Shown piece after piece: positions 16,138 through 23,229 of a stretch of 34,629 nt of DNA (the stretch's first letter is position 1; each line of letters begins with the position of its first letter). A program made the translations under genes and the position numbers. The notes beneath the pieces are model-generated. The model was given only the letters and a program-made list of their open reading frames with translations. It ran no database searches and had not been told where the DNA came from. Origin of the DNA: a virus; IMG/VR virus record IMGVR_UViG_3300010354_007511, positions 1 through 34,629 of that record; one strand, 5' to 3'.

Positions 16138-16772
16138 AACCTGAACACATACATAAAATTGCTAATAAAATGAACATCAAATGGGATGGTGATACGGATT
16201 TTATGTCATGGTGTAATAAAATAATTGGTAAAAAACATTTAGATGACATGACTGAAATGGAATTGACATCAATTTATGGTAAAATAAAGAACGGTGAATA
16301 TAAACAAAACATTTCAGAGAAGTGGTCAGCTAAATACAAAAAATCTATTAACTGTTCAAACCCCAAGGGGTTTAGTCAGAAAGCACATTGTGCTGGAAGA
16401 AAAAAGAGAAAAAAAATGTATAAAGAAGTAGAAGATGCTAACTATATTATGAGTATGATGGAAGATGTTTTCGGTCATAGAGTAACTTCGTATTCTCCAA
16501 AAGATACCAATATGCTCAAAAATAAAATAAGACAGAAAATGAGTGATAAAGAGAGGGAAGAATTTGTTGATAAAGTAGAACCTCTTATGAATAAGAAGGC
16601 ATTTGTACCAAAAGGTAGAGACAAATTTTTGGATTCGTTTGTTGATTTAGACACAAGAGTTAGTCAAAAAGATTTTGATCAAACGATTGACTTGGATAAT
16701 TACAAAAAACAAACAAGGATAATTTCCTTCAAAAAGGATGATAATGAAGAAAAACCAGAAGATAAGAAATAA
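16134..16772 (+). CDS. Basic phage protein with CSNPKGFSQKAHC motif
   Basis: The 212-residue, lysine-rich protein begins KPEHIHKIANKMNIKWDGDTDFMSWCNKIIG, a small helical domain. At residues 78-93 it carries INCSNPKGFSQKAHCAGRKKRKK. The C-x-N-P-K-G-F-S-Q-x-A-H-C motif is recognisable from other large-phage proteins and could be a zinc or nucleic-acid binding loop, since a basic run follows directly. The C-terminal half is charged and helical. It overlaps the preceding small gene by four bases (ATGA). Structural or DNA-binding function is possible but not shown. Confidence 0.6.
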   Translation: MKPEHIHKIANKMNIKWDGDTDFMSWCNKIIGKKHLDDMTEMELTSIYGKIKNGEYKQNISEKWSAKYKKSINCSNPKGFSQKAHCAGRKKRKKMYKEVEDANYIMSMMEDVFGHRVTSYSPKDTNMLKNKIRQKMSDKEREEFVDKVEPLMNKKAFVPKGRDKFLDSFVDLDTRVSQKDFDQTIDLDNYKKQTRIISFKKDDNEEKPEDKK

Positions 16773-16797
16773 ATAGTATATTTATTATTAAATAGTG

Positions 16798-16829
16798 CTT
16801 GCGAAAGTTTTAAAAATATTGTATATTAG
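16798..16829 (+). promoter_or_regulatory. Bacteroidota-type promoter candidate (CTTG-N20-TATATTAG)
   Basis: CTTG at 16798-16801 and TATATTAG at 16822-16829 are separated by 20 bases. This is close to the Bacteroidota housekeeping sigma pattern TTTG-N19-TAnnTTTG, with seven of eight positions fitting in the -7 element. It lies 11 bases upstream of the ATG at 16841. The same TATATTAG octamer occurs at 18575-18582. Confidence 0.45.
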
Positions 16830-16840
16830 TGGAGAATATA

Positions 16841-17482
16841 ATGAGTTCCTTAAAAAAATTTGTGCGTGAAGAAGTAAATAATGCTTTGAGAAAAGAAAGT
16901 GCACGCATACACTTTAAAGAAATGCAAAAGAATTTGTATGAAGCGGTTAATACTATGGCTTCTTTAAAGAAAAAAACAATGGAATCAAAAAATGAATCCG
17001 AATTAAAAAGAAATTACAAGAAATATAAGATTGCTAAAAAATTAACAGAACAAATAGAAAGTAAACTTTCAATTGCTTATAGAAAATTTGAAGGACAAGA
17101 AGAAGGTGAAGATAAAATGATGAAAGCTCAACTTCTATCTATTATGGAAAATGCAGAACGCATATATCATATGATAGATGAAGGTGAAATGTTTGAAGAC
17201 TGGCTTCAATATAAAGTAACTATTGCAGAAGATTATCTGCGTGCCGTATCTGGTTATTTGAAATACTATAATGGAGAAAACAAAATGAAAGATGACTACG
17301 AATTAGAATCTGATGATGAATTTGAAATGGATGACACAGACTTGGATGACGAAGATTGGGATGAAGATTTTGATGACGTTGAAGAAGACGAATTGGATTA
17401 TGAAGATGAAGGATGGGATGATGATGATTTGTCTGATTTTGATGATGAAGATTTTGATGATGAGGATCTTGATGATGAATAA
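16841..17482 (+). CDS. Probable virion-associated protein with acidic tail
   Basis: The 213-residue protein has a helical, lysine-rich body (about residues 1-150), including KRNYKKYKIAKKLTEQIESKL and EDWLQYKVTIAEDYLRAVSGYLKYYNGEN. The last pattern resembles small helical virion proteins of marine T4-like phages. The final 65 residues are almost all D and E, low-complexity and probably disordered. A GTG at 16829 is in frame upstream, but GGAG at 16831-16834 points to the ATG at 16841. The N-terminus MSSLKKFVREE has the same layout as a T4 capsid-targeting peptide (F7, V8, E10), though V rather than L or I precedes the x-E. Confidence 0.6.
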   Translation: MSSLKKFVREEVNNALRKESARIHFKEMQKNLYEAVNTMASLKKKTMESKNESELKRNYKKYKIAKKLTEQIESKLSIAYRKFEGQEEGEDKMMKAQLLSIMENAERIYHMIDEGEMFEDWLQYKVTIAEDYLRAVSGYLKYYNGENKMKDDYELESDDEFEMDDTDLDDEDWDEDFDDVEEDELDYEDEGWDDDDLSDFDDEDFDDEDLDDE

Positions 17483-17675
17483 TCCCTTTATGTTTGTTGA
17501 TGGTTGGAATTTTTATTCAAACAACGGAAATAAAACAAAAATATTTAAGAAAGATTTAAAAGAAGCAAAAAAGAAAGGCATCACAGAAGAAGAAATTAAA
17601 AGTATGGCTTATGAATATTTGTCCGAACCAAAGTCAATATACAGAGAAAGTATCACACAAACCACATATAACTAA
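17475..17675 (+). CDS. Small hypothetical protein
   Basis: The 66-residue protein MNNPFMFVDGWNFYSNNGNK... overlaps the end of the acidic-tail gene by eight bases. GAGGA at 17462-17466 suits the ATG at 17475 (another ATG sits at 17472 in a different frame). The N-terminal half is aromatic. The C-terminal half is helical and charged (KKDLKEAKKKGITEEEIKSMAYEYL). In-frame sequence upstream of the start is only a shadow of the acidic tail. No family recognised. Confidence 0.55.
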   Translation: MNNPFMFVDGWNFYSNNGNKTKIFKKDLKEAKKKGITEEEIKSMAYEYLSEPKSIYRESITQTTYN

Positions 17676-17676
17676 A

Positions 17677-17958
17677 ATGAATTTTGATACAAGAACGGTT
17701 ATAGATATAATAACATTAAGTGATGAATTAAAAAAAGAATTGCAGTCAATGGTGGATAATGAATTAACATTTCTATTGTCCACCAGTGACTTTACAGACG
17801 ATGATTTTTTTAATGCACTTCACCCACAAATAAAATATCAATTAAAATTGTTTTTTAAAAGCGAATTAAAGTCAATAGATTTGCCAATAGTAAAGGGGGT
17901 GGTAAATTTAAATTCGGTAGATTACAAATATCTCATTGATTACATTACTAAAATATAA
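17677..17958 (+). CDS. Small hypothetical protein
   Basis: The 93-residue protein MNFDTRTVIDIITLSDELKKELQ... is predicted by eye to be mostly helical, with an acidic patch (TSDFTDDDFFNALHP) in the middle and a C-terminal VNLNSVDYKYLIDYITKI. It starts one base after the stop of the preceding small gene. No strong ribosome site is visible, so translation may depend on coupling. No family recognised. Confidence 0.5.
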   Translation: MNFDTRTVIDIITLSDELKKELQSMVDNELTFLLSTSDFTDDDFFNALHPQIKYQLKLFFKSELKSIDLPIVKGVVNLNSVDYKYLIDYITKI

Positions 17959-17971
17959 TAAAAGGTTTTTT

Positions 17972-18154
17972 ATGTTTGATAAGTTTTTAGAATTTATTTA
18001 TGTGGGTATATTAACGCCCATATTATACATATTCTATTCAGTCGCTACTATATTATTGGTATTCGTTTTAGGATTACCGATAGTGATGGGTTTTTATTTA
18101 ATACAATTAGCAGTTTCATATATTTTTGAAAATATGTTGAATGTTAGTATGTAA
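17972..18154 (+). CDS. Small membrane protein, two helices
   Basis: The 60-residue protein is dominated by two hydrophobic stretches: IYVGILTPILYIFYSVATILLVFVLGLPIVMGFYLIQLAV, which could form two membrane helices with a short turn at the GLP. Both ends are polar. AAAAGG lies before the ATG at 17972; an earlier in-frame ATG at 17936 lies inside the upstream gene and is less likely. A holin or other membrane-active role is possible because an endolysin gene lies 2.5 kb downstream, but nothing specific supports it. Confidence 0.5.
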   Translation: MFDKFLEFIYVGILTPILYIFYSVATILLVFVLGLPIVMGFYLIQLAVSYIFENMLNVSM

Positions 18155-18186
18155 AATTATTTATACAAAATTTTAATGAGGTAGTT

Positions 18187-18516
18187 ATGAATTATCCGAA
18201 ATACCGTGTAGGTAAAGATATTCAAATTAAATTAGCGCCACAAGTTGGTATTATGAGTTGTGGGTTTAAACACCTTTCTCGTACTTTCGGAAATCCACTT
18301 TTTTCTGTTGATTATGGTGATGATTTTGATGGAGTTGAAAAATGCGCTTGGCACATACAATTTCAAAACGGTGATGTTGCAAGAATATGCGATGTTAGAC
18401 CATTTGGTAGTAATGATTTGGATTACAAAGCAGTGCAAGAATGGCGAGTAAATTCACATAATCCAGAGGTATATGAATGGATTAAACAAATAATACGAGA
18501 TGCCAACCCAAAATAA
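18187..18516 (+). CDS. Hypothetical protein
   Basis: The 109-residue mixed alpha/beta protein includes YRVGKDIQIKLAPQVGIMSCGFKHL, then WHIQFQNGDVARICDVRPFGSNDLDYKAVQEWRV and a C-terminal EVYEWIKQIIRDANPK helix. GAGGT precedes the ATG, and a TTATTTATAC stretch lies about 20 bases further up. No recognised family or catalytic motif. It is the last gene before the secreted-protein module. Confidence 0.5.
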   Translation: MNYPKYRVGKDIQIKLAPQVGIMSCGFKHLSRTFGNPLFSVDYGDDFDGVEKCAWHIQFQNGDVARICDVRPFGSNDLDYKAVQEWRVNSHNPEVYEWIKQIIRDANPK

Positions 18517-18551
18517 TCATATAAATGCCAATCAAAAACTATAAATAATGC

Positions 18552-18582
18552 TTTGTCAATTCACATAAATTACTTATATTAG
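18552..18582 (+). promoter_or_regulatory. Bacteroidota-type promoter candidate (TTTG-N19-TATATTAG)
   Basis: TTTG at 18552-18555 and TATATTAG at 18575-18582 are exactly 19 bases apart, the standard spacing for Bacteroidota housekeeping promoters (TTTG-N19-TAnnTTTG). The -7 element fits at seven of eight positions. It lies in the 119-base gap before the T9SS-CTD gene at 18636 and could let host RNA polymerase read this module directly. Confidence 0.55.
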
Positions 18583-18635
18583 TGTTGAATGATAAAAGAA
18601 CTAATTGTATTATTATTAACCAATATGGAGTTACG

Positions 18636-19076
18636 ATGATGAAGTATATCATTGCTCTTCTTTTTTGTTGTACCATAGGTACTGCAAATGAAACTTCACC
18701 ACACCTTCTGAAAAAGATTGTTGTTGGTGGAAACAATAATGCGTCACTTGGTCAAGTGATTGCTGGTTACTCCAATGGATTCCATATTGGAATCCGTATT
18801 CCGAGTAAAGTCGCGCTGTCTGTTGGTGATGAACAAGATTACCAACTGTCAAGATTTGATGCCCAAGTCTTTCCAAATCCAACTAATAATGGGTACTTTA
18901 ATGTGAAAGCAGATGACATCAAACACATTCAGATTTTTGATTTGAATGGTAAATCAGTCGGTAATTATTTTAATTTTACTGGCGAGACAATAAACCTTTC
19001 TAATAAGGGTGTGTATATTGTTCGTATAACAAACAAGAACAATTCAGTTTATTCAACAACAGTTATTTTCAATTAA
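18636..19076 (+). CDS. Exported protein with T9SS type A C-terminal sorting domain
   Basis: The 146-residue protein has a signal peptide (KYIIALLFCCTIGTAN, about residues 3-18). A short linker follows, with ASLGQVIAGYSNGFHIGIRIP. The C-terminal domain starts at VFPNPTNNGYFNV (about residue 78) and continues IQIFDLNGKSVGNYF, INLSNKGVYIVRIT and VYSTTVIFN. This is the pattern of the Por secretion system type A sorting domain (PNP-x-G, V-x-D-x-x-G-K, G-x-Y-x-V), which directs proteins through the type IX system to the surface of Bacteroidota cells. GGAG at 18627-18630 supports 18636 or 18639; in-frame sequence further upstream lacks a start with a site. There is no obvious enzymatic domain; a surface display or receptor-masking role is speculative. 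Confidence 0.8.
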   Translation: MMKYIIALLFCCTIGTANETSPHLLKKIVVGGNNNASLGQVIAGYSNGFHIGIRIPSKVALSVGDEQDYQLSRFDAQVFPNPTNNGYFNVKADDIKHIQIFDLNGKSVGNYFNFTGETINLSNKGVYIVRITNKNNSVYSTTVIFN

Positions 19077-19097
19077 AAAATTATGAGGAATTTATTT

Positions 19098-20270
19098 ATG
19101 CGTTACTTTATGCTCGCACTATGTTTTATCTTTGCAGTTAATCTTTCTGCACAAACAAGTTTACAATATCAGGCACACGTTCCTTCCGGAACACCTGCTC
19201 AGTCAAAGTTTTCCGTATATTTGGCAACAGATGCATTTGATGAAAATTCGCATCTTAATACATCTGCACTTTGGTATGTAGAAAATGTTGATATTACAGT
19301 ATCAAATGGTATTGTCAATTACACACTATCAAATGTTCCAGATAACATTCTTGTTGCAAATCAATCAAATATTTTTGTGTACGCGTATGTCAATGGACAA
19401 ACTCTTGGTAGATTGCCACTTTACAAAGTACCGTATGCTTTGAAGTCACAATTTTCAACAACTGCAGAACTTGCTAACAATGCAACAAATGCTTTATCTG
19501 CAAAAACTGCAGAAAAAGCCGATACTGCTAAATTCGCAACAAATGCCGGTTCATCCGTAACATCTACTTTTGCAGACTCAACCAGAATCAGTAACCGATC
19601 AAATACATCTGGATTTGCAGATACTGCTCGTGCCGCCGGTAAGGCAACTTTATCTGACTTGGCAACATATTCATCAACATCTGCTCATGCTGCTAAAGCC
19701 GATACATCTGTTTATGCTAATACTGCAGGTCATGCTTTTGATGCAGACACATCAACATTTGCTTACGATGCTAACCATGCAGATTTTTCTTCAACTTCTG
19801 CATATGCAACAAATGCAGCTCGTTCTGTAATCGCAGATACTGCAAAAACATTGATTGATAATTCAATTGAACATCGTCATTTCCAATCACAATCCGTTAG
19901 ACTGTCTTCACTTGAAGGTAGTTCAACGGCTCCGGTTGGTTCTTATGCGATTCGTGGTGCTAGTGGTATTTCATGGGAAGTAAATCCACAACATAGAACA
20001 TCCAGTGTATCAATTTATACTGCTGCTCCGGCATCATTACCAACAGATTCACGATGGGTTGTAAGTCGTGTTGCTGTTGATTATGATATTGCAAGTGTAA
20101 CATCACCAACAACCGGCCAACTTGTAACGGTTTACAATGGTGCCACTGCTAACAATGTATTCATAAAAAATTCTGTTTGGGGAACAGATACTGCACTTGA
20201 TTATCCCGTTTGGCCTGGTCAATCAAGAACACTTTGGTATAATGGAACAACATGGGTTGTAGTTCAATAA
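19098..20270 (+). CDS. Exported A/D/T-repeat fibre-like protein
   Basis: The 390-residue protein has a clear signal peptide (MRYFMLALCFIFAVNLSAQ). The N-terminal domain TSLQYQAHVPSGTPAQSKFSVYL ... RLPLYKVPYALKSQF is followed by about 120 residues of degenerate repeats around A-x-x-A-x-x-A-D-T (about residues 125-250), which are typical of trimeric fibre shafts and of Bacteroidota surface proteins. The final 130 residues (SVSIYTAAPASLPTDSRWVVSRVAVDYD ... TLWYNGTTWVVVQ) look like a compact beta domain. An ATG at 19083 is in frame, but GAGGA at 19085-19089 serves the ATG at 19098. A phage tail fibre would not normally have a signal peptide, so this may be a protein exported from the infected cell. 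Confidence 0.7.
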   Translation: MRYFMLALCFIFAVNLSAQTSLQYQAHVPSGTPAQSKFSVYLATDAFDENSHLNTSALWYVENVDITVSNGIVNYTLSNVPDNILVANQSNIFVYAYVNGQTLGRLPLYKVPYALKSQFSTTAELANNATNALSAKTAEKADTAKFATNAGSSVTSTFADSTRISNRSNTSGFADTARAAGKATLSDLATYSSTSAHAAKADTSVYANTAGHAFDADTSTFAYDANHADFSSTSAYATNAARSVIADTAKTLIDNSIEHRHFQSQSVRLSSLEGSSTAPVGSYAIRGASGISWEVNPQHRTSSVSIYTAAPASLPTDSRWVVSRVAVDYDIASVTSPTTGQLVTVYNGATANNVFIKNSVWGTDTALDYPVWPGQSRTLWYNGTTWVVVQ

Positions 20271-20303
20271 TCTCAATAACCATGTGTTAATAGAGTTACG
20301 AAG

Positions 20304-20330
20304 TCGCCAGATTATGTCTGGCGATTTCTG
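20304..20330 (+). terminator. Rho-independent terminator candidate
   Basis: An eight-base stem, TCGCCAGA (20304-20311) with TCTGGCGA (20317-20324), and a five-base loop, followed by a T-rich stretch running to about 20338. It lies 34 bases after the stop of the exported fibre-like gene and before the next promoter-like motif, so it would end that two-gene unit. Confidence 0.75.
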
Positions 20331-20349
20331 TTTATTTTGGTTCTAATTG

Positions 20350-20361
20350 ATATTTATATGT
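20350..20361 (+). promoter_or_regulatory. Promoter-like 12-mer ATATTTATATGT
   Basis: Second exact copy of the 12-mer, 40 bases before the ATG at 20390, directly after a terminator and in front of the collar/endolysin/RCC1 block. The position is what one expects for a promoter of a new transcription unit. Confidence 0.45.
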
Positions 20362-20389
20362 GACAATTTTATGTTTAATATGGAGTTAT

Positions 20390-20683
20390 ATGATGGAAAC
20401 TTACATAGGAATGATTGCACAATTCGCATATTCAAGAAAAAATCTTTTATACTGGTTGCCTTGTAATGGTCAATTATTGGATATTAAAGGACATGAGGCA
20501 TTATTTTCTTTAATTGGCTACATGTTTGGTGGGGATAATCACGCTCATTTTGCCATTCCAGATTTAAGACCAAAGGATGAACATGGAAATCCAATTCATT
20601 TAGAAGTTGGTGAAATATATCAAGGTAAACCATACATACCATATTATATTTGTGTAGAAGGTTTATATCCACAATTTGATTAA
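20390..20683 (+). CDS. Phage tail collar domain protein
   Basis: The 97-residue protein is a compact collar domain (PF07484 type): METYIGMIAQFAYSRKNLLYWLPCNGQLLDIKGHEALFSLIGYMFGGDNHAHFAIPDLRPKDE. The C-N-G-Q-L, the LFSLIG...GGD and the F-A-I-P-D-L-R are family hallmarks. Collar domains occur at the ends of short tail fibres and in related adhesins, where they shape the receptor-binding tip. Here the domain stands alone, without a long shaft. GGAG at 20382-20385 serves ATG 20390 or 20393; the leader AATATGGAGTTA is shared with the gene at 18636. Confidence 0.85.
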   Translation: MMETYIGMIAQFAYSRKNLLYWLPCNGQLLDIKGHEALFSLIGYMFGGDNHAHFAIPDLRPKDEHGNPIHLEVGEIYQGKPYIPYYICVEGLYPQFD

Positions 20684-20698
20684 GTAAAGGAATTTAAC

Positions 20699-21304
20699 AT
20701 GGAAATTGGTAAATTAAAAGGTCAAATATCTGATAATGTTTATAGTGAAATACCGTCTGTTATAGATAAGTTTGGAATAAATACCCCAACAAGATTATCA
20801 CACTTCCTGGGACAATGCGCCCACGAAAGCGGTAACTTTAAGTTTACAACAGAAAACCTAAATTATTCAACAAAAGGTTTATTAGCAACATTTCCGAAGT
20901 ATTTTAAACAACCTGGACTTGCTGAAGCTTATGCTAGAAATCCGGAACGTATTGCTTCAAGAGTTTATGCAGATAGAATGGGTAATGGTTCAGAAGGAAC
21001 TGCCGAAGGTTGGAAATTTAGAGGCAGAGGTTACATACAACTCACCGGTAAAAGTAACTATACTGCATTCGATAAGTTTGTGAATGAAAACATTATACTC
21101 GAACCAGATTTAGTATCTAAAAAATATCCATTACTATCAGCGGGATGGTTTTTTCATAAGAACAAATTAAATACAATATCCGATAAAGGATTAACCGAAA
21201 CAGTTATACTCGAATTAACAAAAAGAATAAACGGTGGGACAAACGGTTTGCAAGACCGCATCAAATACACGGTAAAGTTCGGTAAGATACTTGGAGTAAT
21301 TTAA
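20699..21304 (+). CDS. GH19 endolysin (chitinase-like muramidase)
   Basis: The 201-residue glycoside hydrolase family 19 protein cleaves the peptidoglycan sugar backbone at lysis. HFLGQCAHESGNFKFTTENLNYSTKGLLATFPKYF (about residues 35-69) holds the two catalytic glutamates expected in HES (E43) and EN-x-N-Y-S (E52). VYADRMGNGSEGTAEGWKFRGRGYIQLTGKSNYTAF is the conserved substrate-cleft region. No signal peptide or binding domain is present, so a holin would be needed for release. AAGGA precedes the ATG. Confidence 0.92.
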   Translation: MEIGKLKGQISDNVYSEIPSVIDKFGINTPTRLSHFLGQCAHESGNFKFTTENLNYSTKGLLATFPKYFKQPGLAEAYARNPERIASRVYADRMGNGSEGTAEGWKFRGRGYIQLTGKSNYTAFDKFVNENIILEPDLVSKKYPLLSAGWFFHKNKLNTISDKGLTETVILELTKRINGGTNGLQDRIKYTVKFGKILGVI

Positions 21305-21305
21305 T

Positions 21306-22940
21306 ATGATTAACTATAAAAATCTTTTAGCAAATTCAAATATAATACTTCAATCGATAAGAGAAGTGTTAAATGAATCATCAAAAAAAGAAGAACTTAT
21401 TGATGAAGTAACTACATTGAAAGAAACAAATACTCCAGAATTTAAAGAAGGATTGGTTGTTTACTTTGCATCATTACCTTCTGCTAAGTTAAAAATAATA
21501 GAAGATAAATTAAGCAAACCAGAAAACAATCAGAAAAAAATACAATTACCTGAACCAGATAGTGATGAATATTATGGAGCAAAATCATATGGTCTTGTGA
21601 TAAATGCCGTTAAACATTTATCAAATGATATAGTTAAAACATCAGAAAAAGCATTTTACTATAATGCCCTTTCTGTTGCAAAAAAATTACAAGAAATATT
21701 TAAAGGTCCAGTTGAGGCAGATAGAGGGGATGCTACATATTCAAAATTAAGAAATAAAGCAGTTCAACTTATTAAAGAAGGTTATGAAATGGCATTAACA
21801 GCAGACAAGTGGTGTCCTGCTGACATATACATTTACAATGACGATAGTGCTCCATCAAAAATGCTAACTGCAGATTCTCTAAATATTGGCGATGATTCTT
21901 TTAATGCTTATTTCCAAACGGATATAAAAAATACAAAAGATGGTTTAGTTGGTATTTCATTGAAAGAAGAAAAGGCACAGGCAGGTAAAGCAACATCCTT
22001 TTTTAAAACACTCGAAAGGAAAGAAAATTATCCAGATGCACCTAAACTTTCAGGAAATTCAAGATATGTTTTAAGTATAGCATATAATTTTGATCAAGCA
22101 GTAAAAAGTATATCTAAAGATCCCAAAAAGGCAATAGGTTATATTGCAACTGCACATGCTTCTGCTGAAATAATTTCTTCAAAATTGAAAGAAGCGGATG
22201 TGGTTAAAAATGATATGTTTAAAATATTAAAAACAACATTCGGTGCATCTGACTTAAAAAGTATAAAAAATCCAAAAGGTAGATACGATAAAGATGAAAC
22301 GAGAGAATTGTTTAGTAATAAAAAATTAAAATCATTTGTTATACCAAGTTCTGTTCAAAAAAATGTAGATAAACTATTTGCATCTGTTAGAAAGAAAACA
22401 GAAACAGAATATAAAAAAGCAAGAAAAGAATTTTTAGATGTTCTTGGTAAAAATAATATGGAAGTTCCAGCTCAAACTCCAGATTTAAAATCAATGGGCA
22501 TGGAAACTATACTGAAAAAGACATCATGTTACATGGTTGCTTCTTGGGTATTAGACGGAATAAATAGTAAAAAACTAAATATACCTCCAGTGTATCAAAC
22601 TATAATAAAAGAAAAGAATGCATTTGTTGCAATGACCGCATATGCAATAGGTATGGCTGGAATATCGCCCACATTCTTTAAGATGATTGGAAACTCAAAA
22701 GGAGGAACCGCTCACTTGGAAACATTTTATGGTTCTGGATTTCTCAATCTTGATGAAAAACAAAATGTAATAATAGGTGATAATCCTGGAAGAAAAGGAT
22801 TTTTTGTAGAATTTATTACCGCAGTTAAGTTAGAAGAAAAGAAAGGAAGTAAACCTGTCAGTAGATATAAAGTTTCTCTTGATTTCAGATATGCGGGTGA
22901 GGCAATAAATATAGAAGTTAGTGAATTGAAGGCGGTATAA
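21306..22940 (+). CDS. Large unknown protein with tag-like N-terminus
   Basis: The 544-residue protein begins MINYKNLLANSNIILQSIREVLNESSKKEEL. The first residues resemble the MIKLKDIL leaders of the minus-strand operon, and an L-N-E site lies at about residues 22-24. The body (about 60-400) is helical and lysine-rich. The C-terminal part has LKSMGMETILKKTSCYMVASWVLDGINSKKL, then AFVAMTAYAIGMAGISPTFFKMIGNSKGG, and ends in beta strands. It starts right after the endolysin stop, in the same unit. I do not recognise the family; packaging in the virion is possible. Confidence 0.6.
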   Translation: MINYKNLLANSNIILQSIREVLNESSKKEELIDEVTTLKETNTPEFKEGLVVYFASLPSAKLKIIEDKLSKPENNQKKIQLPEPDSDEYYGAKSYGLVINAVKHLSNDIVKTSEKAFYYNALSVAKKLQEIFKGPVEADRGDATYSKLRNKAVQLIKEGYEMALTADKWCPADIYIYNDDSAPSKMLTADSLNIGDDSFNAYFQTDIKNTKDGLVGISLKEEKAQAGKATSFFKTLERKENYPDAPKLSGNSRYVLSIAYNFDQAVKSISKDPKKAIGYIATAHASAEIISSKLKEADVVKNDMFKILKTTFGASDLKSIKNPKGRYDKDETRELFSNKKLKSFVIPSSVQKNVDKLFASVRKKTETEYKKARKEFLDVLGKNNMEVPAQTPDLKSMGMETILKKTSCYMVASWVLDGINSKKLNIPPVYQTIIKEKNAFVAMTAYAIGMAGISPTFFKMIGNSKGGTAHLETFYGSGFLNLDEKQNVIIGDNPGRKGFFVEFITAVKLEEKKGSKPVSRYKVSLDFRYAGEAINIEVSELKAV

Positions 22941-22941
22941 T

Positions 22942-23223
22942 ATGCTTAACGGGTTTTGGGCTAGTTTAGAAATTGATGATATATCTGATTTAGGTTATAT
23001 GGAAAACACTCCATACAAAACACCAGAACAAAAAGAAGATGTTTTGGAAAAAATTGATTGGATTATTTTGAAGTTACACAAAATAAAAGATTCACGAAAG
23101 TACGATTACGATACGGTAATTAAAATAAAAGATAAAATAAAAATAATGGATTACTCACTAACAATGAAAGGTGTTGAGTATCTAAATACAATAACCAATG
23201 AATTAAAGAATAATACATTTTAA
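22942..23223 (+). CDS. Small helical hypothetical protein
   Basis: The 93-residue charged, mostly helical protein (KTPEQKEDVLEKIDWIILKLHKIKDSRKYDYDTVIKIKDKIKIMD) starts at the base after the upstream stop and ends six bases before the RCC1-like gene. No signal peptide, membrane segment or known motif. Its position between two probable virion genes suggests a related role, without direct evidence. Confidence 0.5.
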   Translation: MLNGFWASLEIDDISDLGYMENTPYKTPEQKEDVLEKIDWIILKLHKIKDSRKYDYDTVIKIKDKIKIMDYSLTMKGVEYLNTITNELKNNTF

Positions 23224-23229
23224 TATATT

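Noticed and set aside
17313-17482. M/L/I-rich reading frame across the acidic-tail region
   Set aside because: It is the shifted reading of GAT/GAA repeats of the D/E tail. Only the part after ATG 17475, which has its own ribosome site, is kept as a gene.
19570-19830. Q/L/M-rich overlapping reading frame inside the exported repeat protein
   Set aside because: It is a frame shadow of the A-D-T repeats, with no ribosome site and no independent protein character.
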